Positions 60,875 to 64,000 of a stretch of 64,000 nt of DNA are shown one piece after another. Source of the stretch: JAENVU01 sp031422675 (lineage in GTDB: Bacteria; Actinomycetota; Acidimicrobiia; IMCC26256; JAENVU01); NCBI GenBank assembly GCA_031422675.1, contig JANPMG010000169.1, positions 37,588 to 101,587 of the forward strand. The letters run 5' to 3'. Position numbers and translations under genes: made by a program. A model generated the notes under the pieces. It did no database searches. It worked only from the letters and a program-made list of their open reading frames with translations, and was not told where the DNA came from. The first letter of the stretch is position 1; each line of letters opens with the position of its first letter.

Positions 60875-62739
60875 TTGGCTGCACCGGGTTCGTCGACGAT
60901 CTCGGCCTCGGCGACCTCGTCGTCGTCCGGCGCCGCGGCACCCGACCCGGAGGCGGAACCGCCATCACCCGGCGCGCCGTCCGCGCCACCCGCCGCGGCG
61001 TCGGCGGAGGCGGCCGCGTAGAGCCGTTGCGCGAACTCTTGGCTCGCGGCGATCAACGCCTCGTGCGCGGTCCGCACCGCGTCCACATCGGTCCCGGCAA
61101 GCGCTTCTTTCAACGTCGCGAGTTCGGCCTCGATCTTCTCCCGCTCGGCGGGCTCGACCTTGTCGCCCGAGTCCGCCAGGAGCTTCTCGGTTTGGAAGAC
61201 GAGGTTGTCGGCGTTGTTCCGAACCTCGGCCTCCTCGCGCCGCGCCTTGTCCTCCTCGGCGTGCGCCTCAGCCTCTTTCATCATCCGGTCGATCTCGTCC
61301 TTGCCGAGCGCGGTGCCACCGGTGATGGTCATCTGCTGTTCCTTGCCGGTGCCGAGATCCTTCGCGGTGACGTGCACGATGCCGTTGGCATCGATGTCGA
61401 AGGTCACCTCGACCTGGGGAACGCCACGGGGTGCCGGCGGGATGCCCACGAGTTGGAACGTGCCGAGCGTCTTGTTGCGGTACGCCATGTCCGACTCGCC
61501 CTGGAGGACCTTGATCTCCACCGAGCTCTGGTTGTCGTCCGCGGTGGTGAAGACCTCGGACCGCTTCGTGGGGATGGTGGTGTTGCGGTCGATGAGTTTG
61601 GTCATGATCTGACCCTTGGTCTCGATGCCGAGCGACAGCGGCGTGACGTCGAGGAGGAGGACGTCCTTGACCTCACCCTTCAGCACTCCGGCCTGGATCG
61701 CCGCGCCCACGGCAACCGCCTCGTCAGGGTTGATGCCCTTGTCGCCGTCCTTGCTCGTGAGCTCGTGGACGAGTTCGGAGACCGCAGGCATTCGCGTGGA
61801 GCCGCCGACGAGGAGCACGCGGTCGATGCCGTCCATCTTTAGGCCGGCGTCACGAATGGCCTGCTCGAACGGCCCGCGACACGCTTCGAGGAGGTCTCGA
61901 GTCAGCTCCTGGAACTTCGAGCGCGAGAGCGAGAGTTCGAGGTGCAGCGGACCTTCGGCGGTGGCGGTGATGAACGGAAGGTTGATCGAGGTCTCCTGCA
62001 GTGACGACAGTTCGATCTTCGCCTTCTCCGCCGCTTCCTTCAGCCGCTGGGTGGCCATCTTGTCGGCACCGAGATCCACACCGTTCGAGTTCTTGAACTC
62101 GGTGACCATCCAGTCGATCACGCGCTGATCCCAGTCGTCACCGCCGAGGTGGGTGTTGCCGGCGGTGGACTTCACCTCGAAGACACCCTCACCGAGTTCG
62201 AGTACGGAGACGTCGAACGTGCCGCCGCCGAGGTCGAAGACGAGGATGGTGACGTCGTTGTCTCGCTCCAACCCGTACGCCAGCGCAGCGGCGGTGGGCT
62301 CGTTGATGATGCGCAGCACTTCGAGACCCGCGATCTCGCCGGCCTCTTTGGTGGCCTGGCGTTCCGCGTCACCGAAGTACGCCGGAACCGTGATGACGGC
62401 CTGGGTGACGGTGTCCCCGAGGTACGCCTCGGCGTCGCGCTTGAGCTTCTGCAGGATCCGGGCGGAGATCTCCTGGGTGTTGTAGGCCTTGCCGTCGATG
62501 TCGATCGACCAGTTCGTGCCGATGTGGCGCTTCACCGATCGGATCGTGCGGTCCGGGTTCGTGATCGCCTGACGCTTCGCGACCTCGCCGACGAGCACCT
62601 CGCCCGTCTTGGAGAACGCCACGACCGACGGCGTGGTGCGCGCACCCTCGGCGTTCGGGATGACGACCGGCTCTCCGGCCTCGAGGGTCGAGACAACCGA
62701 GTTGGTGGTACCGAGGTCGATACCGACGGCCTTGGACAT
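60871..62739 (-). CDS. dnaK: Chaperone protein DnaK (Hsp70)
   Basis: A 622-residue Hsp70. AVGIDLGTTNSVVSTLEAGE opens the ATPase domain, with the signatures VFDLGGGTFDVSVLELGEG and VLLVGGSTRMPAVSELV. The substrate domain follows (about 390-500, with GERPxA-like EIKVLQGES), and a Gly/Ala-rich acidic tail ends it. ATG 62739 has GGAGG nine bases upstream; the longer open frame is not homologous. First gene of the chaperone operon. Confidence 0.96.
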   Translation of the reverse strand: MSKAVGIDLGTTNSVVSTLEAGEPVVIPNAEGARTTPSVVAFSKTGEVLVGEVAKRQAITNPDRTIRSVKRHIGTNWSIDIDGKAYNTQEISARILQKLKRDAEAYLGDTVTQAVITVPAYFGDAERQATKEAGEIAGLEVLRIINEPTAAALAYGLERDNDVTILVFDLGGGTFDVSVLELGEGVFEVKSTAGNTHLGGDDWDQRVIDWMVTEFKNSNGVDLGADKMATQRLKEAAEKAKIELSSLQETSINLPFITATAEGPLHLELSLSRSKFQELTRDLLEACRGPFEQAIRDAGLKMDGIDRVLLVGGSTRMPAVSELVHELTSKDGDKGINPDEAVAVGAAIQAGVLKGEVKDVLLLDVTPLSLGIETKGQIMTKLIDRNTTIPTKRSEVFTTADDNQSSVEIKVLQGESDMAYRNKTLGTFQLVGIPPAPRGVPQVEVTFDIDANGIVHVTAKDLGTGKEQQMTITGGTALGKDEIDRMMKEAEAHAEEDKARREEAEVRNNADNLVFQTEKLLADSGDKVEPAEREKIEAELATLKEALAGTDVDAVRTAHEALIAASQEFAQRLYAAASADAAAGGADGAPGDGGSASGSGAAAPDDDEVAEAEIVDEPGAAK

Positions 62740-62834
62740 GTGATGCCTCCGTACGTGCTTGGGGGATGGAACGCGGGGGATGGAACGTGTGAAACCGGTT
62801 GTTTCCGGTACCTGCACCGGTTGGCCGCAGGAAC

Positions 62835-62855
62835 CTTGAGTGGAGTGTTGACAAC
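62835..62855. promoter_or_regulatory. HspR-box (HAIR)-like site upstream of dnaK, one perfect half
   Basis: CTTGAGT at 62835-62841 is an exact HspR half-site. The partner position (62849-62855) reads TGACAAC rather than ACTCAAG, so the box is degenerate on one side. TTGACA (62848-62853) overlaps it and could be a -35 for the plus-strand cNMP gene. Its location about 100 bases before dnaK fits repression by HspR. Confidence 0.35.
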
Positions 62856-62963
62856 TTTCTAGTGCACGGGAGTATTCCCGTCCTCATCCGGCCGTCGACG
62901 GGCCGGCGTGCCGACTCCACTCGCCACTGTCGCTCGCCACCAGGTCGCGCCTAGATTCCGGCG

Positions 62964-63389
62964 ATGGCTCGCAACGACGTCTTCATCGGCCACCTCGCCG
63001 AGGTGCCCCTCTTCTCTGCCCTCTCCCGCAAGGAGCTCGGCCTGGTTGCCCGCCGGGCCGAGGACGTGAAGGTCGCGGCCGGCCGCGTCCTCGTCAGCGA
63101 GGGTTCGAGCGGTTCGGAGTTCTTCGTGATCTTGGAGGGCACGGCGAAGGTGTCTCGGCGCGGCCGCAAGGTCGCCACCCTCGGCCCCGGTGCGGCGTTC
63201 GGTGAACTCGCGCTCCTCGACAAGGCGCCGCGTAACGCGACCGTGACCGCCGAGACCGACATGGAACTCGTCGTCCTCGGCCAGCGCGAGTTCGGCGGCG
63301 TCATCGACGAAGTGCCCGGCGTCGCCCGCAAACTCCTCACCGGCATGGCCCGGCGTCTGCGCGACGCCGACAACCACTCGGTGCAGTAA
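62964..63389 (+). CDS. Stand-alone cyclic-nucleotide-binding domain protein (paralog)
   Basis: A 141-residue single cNMP domain like that at 56513: SEGSSGSEFFVILEGTAKVS and FGELALLDKAPRNATVTAET. The Arg of the phosphate cassette is kept, with Asn after it. No effector domain is attached. It is divergent from dnaK and precedes the membrane Fe-S oxidoreductase by 51 bases. Confidence 0.85.
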   Translation: MARNDVFIGHLAEVPLFSALSRKELGLVARRAEDVKVAAGRVLVSEGSSGSEFFVILEGTAKVSRRGRKVATLGPGAAFGELALLDKAPRNATVTAETDMELVVLGQREFGGVIDEVPGVARKLLTGMARRLRDADNHSVQ

Positions 63390-63440
63390 CTCCGGCTCCG
63401 GACCGCCGGACCCGAGTTGGTAAGGGGTAGTTTGCGCGCC

Positions 63441-64000
63441 GTGAATTTCCGTCGGCTTCTGCCCAAGCCTCATCAGCTCGTTCTCGGTATCGGCGTCGCC
63501 GCTGCGCTCGGCACGCTGGCCTCGGGGATCGCCCCCGAGATCACCGGATGGCACAGCGAATCCTCGGTGGCGCGCGAGGTGTTCGTCAACGTGCCCGCGC
63601 CCCTGGAAGTGGCGTTCTACCTCGCGGTGGCCACCGGTTTGATGCTCACCGCGTGGCTCACGTCGTTGCGGGTCCGCAATTACGAGCGCGGCAAGCCCGA
63701 CAACCGGCGGACGAACAGAACGAACGTGCACCGCCGGCTGCGGGACTTCCGGCGCGGCGTCTGGATGCGCACCCTGTTGCGCGACCCCGCCGCCGGCGTG
63801 ATGCACTCGATGATCTACTTCGGTTTTCTCGTGCTCTTCATCGCGACGGTGCTGCTCGAGATCGATCACCAGATGCCGAACTCGTTGAAGTTCCTTCACG
63901 GCCGGACCTACCAGGCGTACTCGTTCGTCTCGGACCTCTTCGGTCTCGTGTTCATCGGCGGGATCCTCTGGGCGTTCGCGCGGCGGTACGGGCAACGGCC
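63441..64000 (+). CDS. Membrane-bound Fe-S oxidoreductase, N-terminal part (runs off the window)
   Basis: A frame starting at GTG 63441 and still open at the last base. It shows a short basic N-tail, a first helix (about 12-32), a second (VAFYLAVATGLMLTAWLTSL), a basic loop, and further helices with HSMIYFGFLVLFIATVLLE and FVSDLFGLVFIGGILWAFAR. This matches the cytochrome-b/nitrate reductase gamma-like membrane part found in front of heterodisulfide-reductase-type CCG and 4Fe-4S domains in actinobacterial oxidoreductases. The iron-sulfur part would lie beyond the window, so the assignment rests on the membrane region only. Confidence 0.7.
   Translation, partial: MNFRRLLPKPHQLVLGIGVAAALGTLASGIAPEITGWHSESSVAREVFVNVPAPLEVAFYLAVATGLMLTAWLTSLRVRNYERGKPDNRRTNRTNVHRRLRDFRRGVWMRTLLRDPAAGVMHSMIYFGFLVLFIATVLLEIDHQMPNSLKFLHGRTYQAYSFVSDLFGLVFIGGILWAFARRYGQR

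Overview
The window reads as a chromosomal stretch of a high-GC Gram-positive bacterium of the phylum Actinomycetota. Supporting signs are a BldC-type regulator, an HspR repressor at the end of a dnaK-grpE-dnaJ operon, full-length clpB, MMPL and cytochrome P450 genes, many GTG starts, and dense gene packing with GTGA or ATGA stop/start overlaps. The gene mix (csrA present, CYP142-like P450, soil/marine-type polyamine catabolism) would suit the class Acidimicrobiia, but that placement is an inference. No phage, transposase or CRISPR array is visible.

Region by region. 1-9349: end of an SDR oxidoreductase, then a polyamine uptake and catabolism block. The potA-potD-potB-potC-mmsA operon (minus strand) is divergent from an aminobutyraldehyde-type dehydrogenase and a class III aminotransferase. 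9586-13832: an ABM monooxygenase, a VapBC toxin-antitoxin pair, and bioA-bioF-bioD (no bioB here). 13922-19068: an Lrp/AsnC regulator, a second class III aminotransferase, alanine dehydrogenase, an APC permease and a universal stress protein. The likely logic is that transamination to pyruvate makes alanine, which alanine dehydrogenase recycles. 19070-22717: csrA, an atypical LuxR-type regulator, two P450s and tRNA-Lys. 22730-35776: an exopolysaccharide locus on the minus strand (initiating sugar transferase, Wzz-like protein, GT4, Wzy/ligase, Wzx flippase, two P-loop kinase genes). Two secreted proteins sharing one paralogous domain bracket it, and an epimerase follows. 35899-37669: tRNA-Glu, tRNA-Asp and tRNA-Phe, bldC, a ParA-like ATPase and a small zinc-ribbon protein. 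37684-51186: purine biosynthesis in several blocks (purF-purM; purL; purA-purD-purB-purC-purS-purQ-pyrE), interrupted by a beta-propeller lipoprotein and a ferredoxin. 51278-64000: clpB, an MMPL transporter, cyclic-nucleotide-domain proteins including a patatin-type esterase, the dnaK-grpE-dnaJ-hspR operon, and the start of a membrane Fe-S oxidoreductase.

The most unusual signal is a family of four very small open frames (23 to 32 codons) at 18558, 26514, 47122 and 49799. Each fills the gap between two co-directional genes. Each carries a C-terminal motif G-P-x-R-P followed by a charged tail, and each stops within a few bases of the next gene's start codon. They precede unrelated genes (uspA, a nucleotidyltransferase-kinase, purC, purD). 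At the DNA level they contain two consecutive hairpins. I do not recognise the family. Other repeated structures are a 50-60 bp palindrome in two copies, several 14-bp tandem arrays lying on gene ends, and short direct repeats at gene boundaries.
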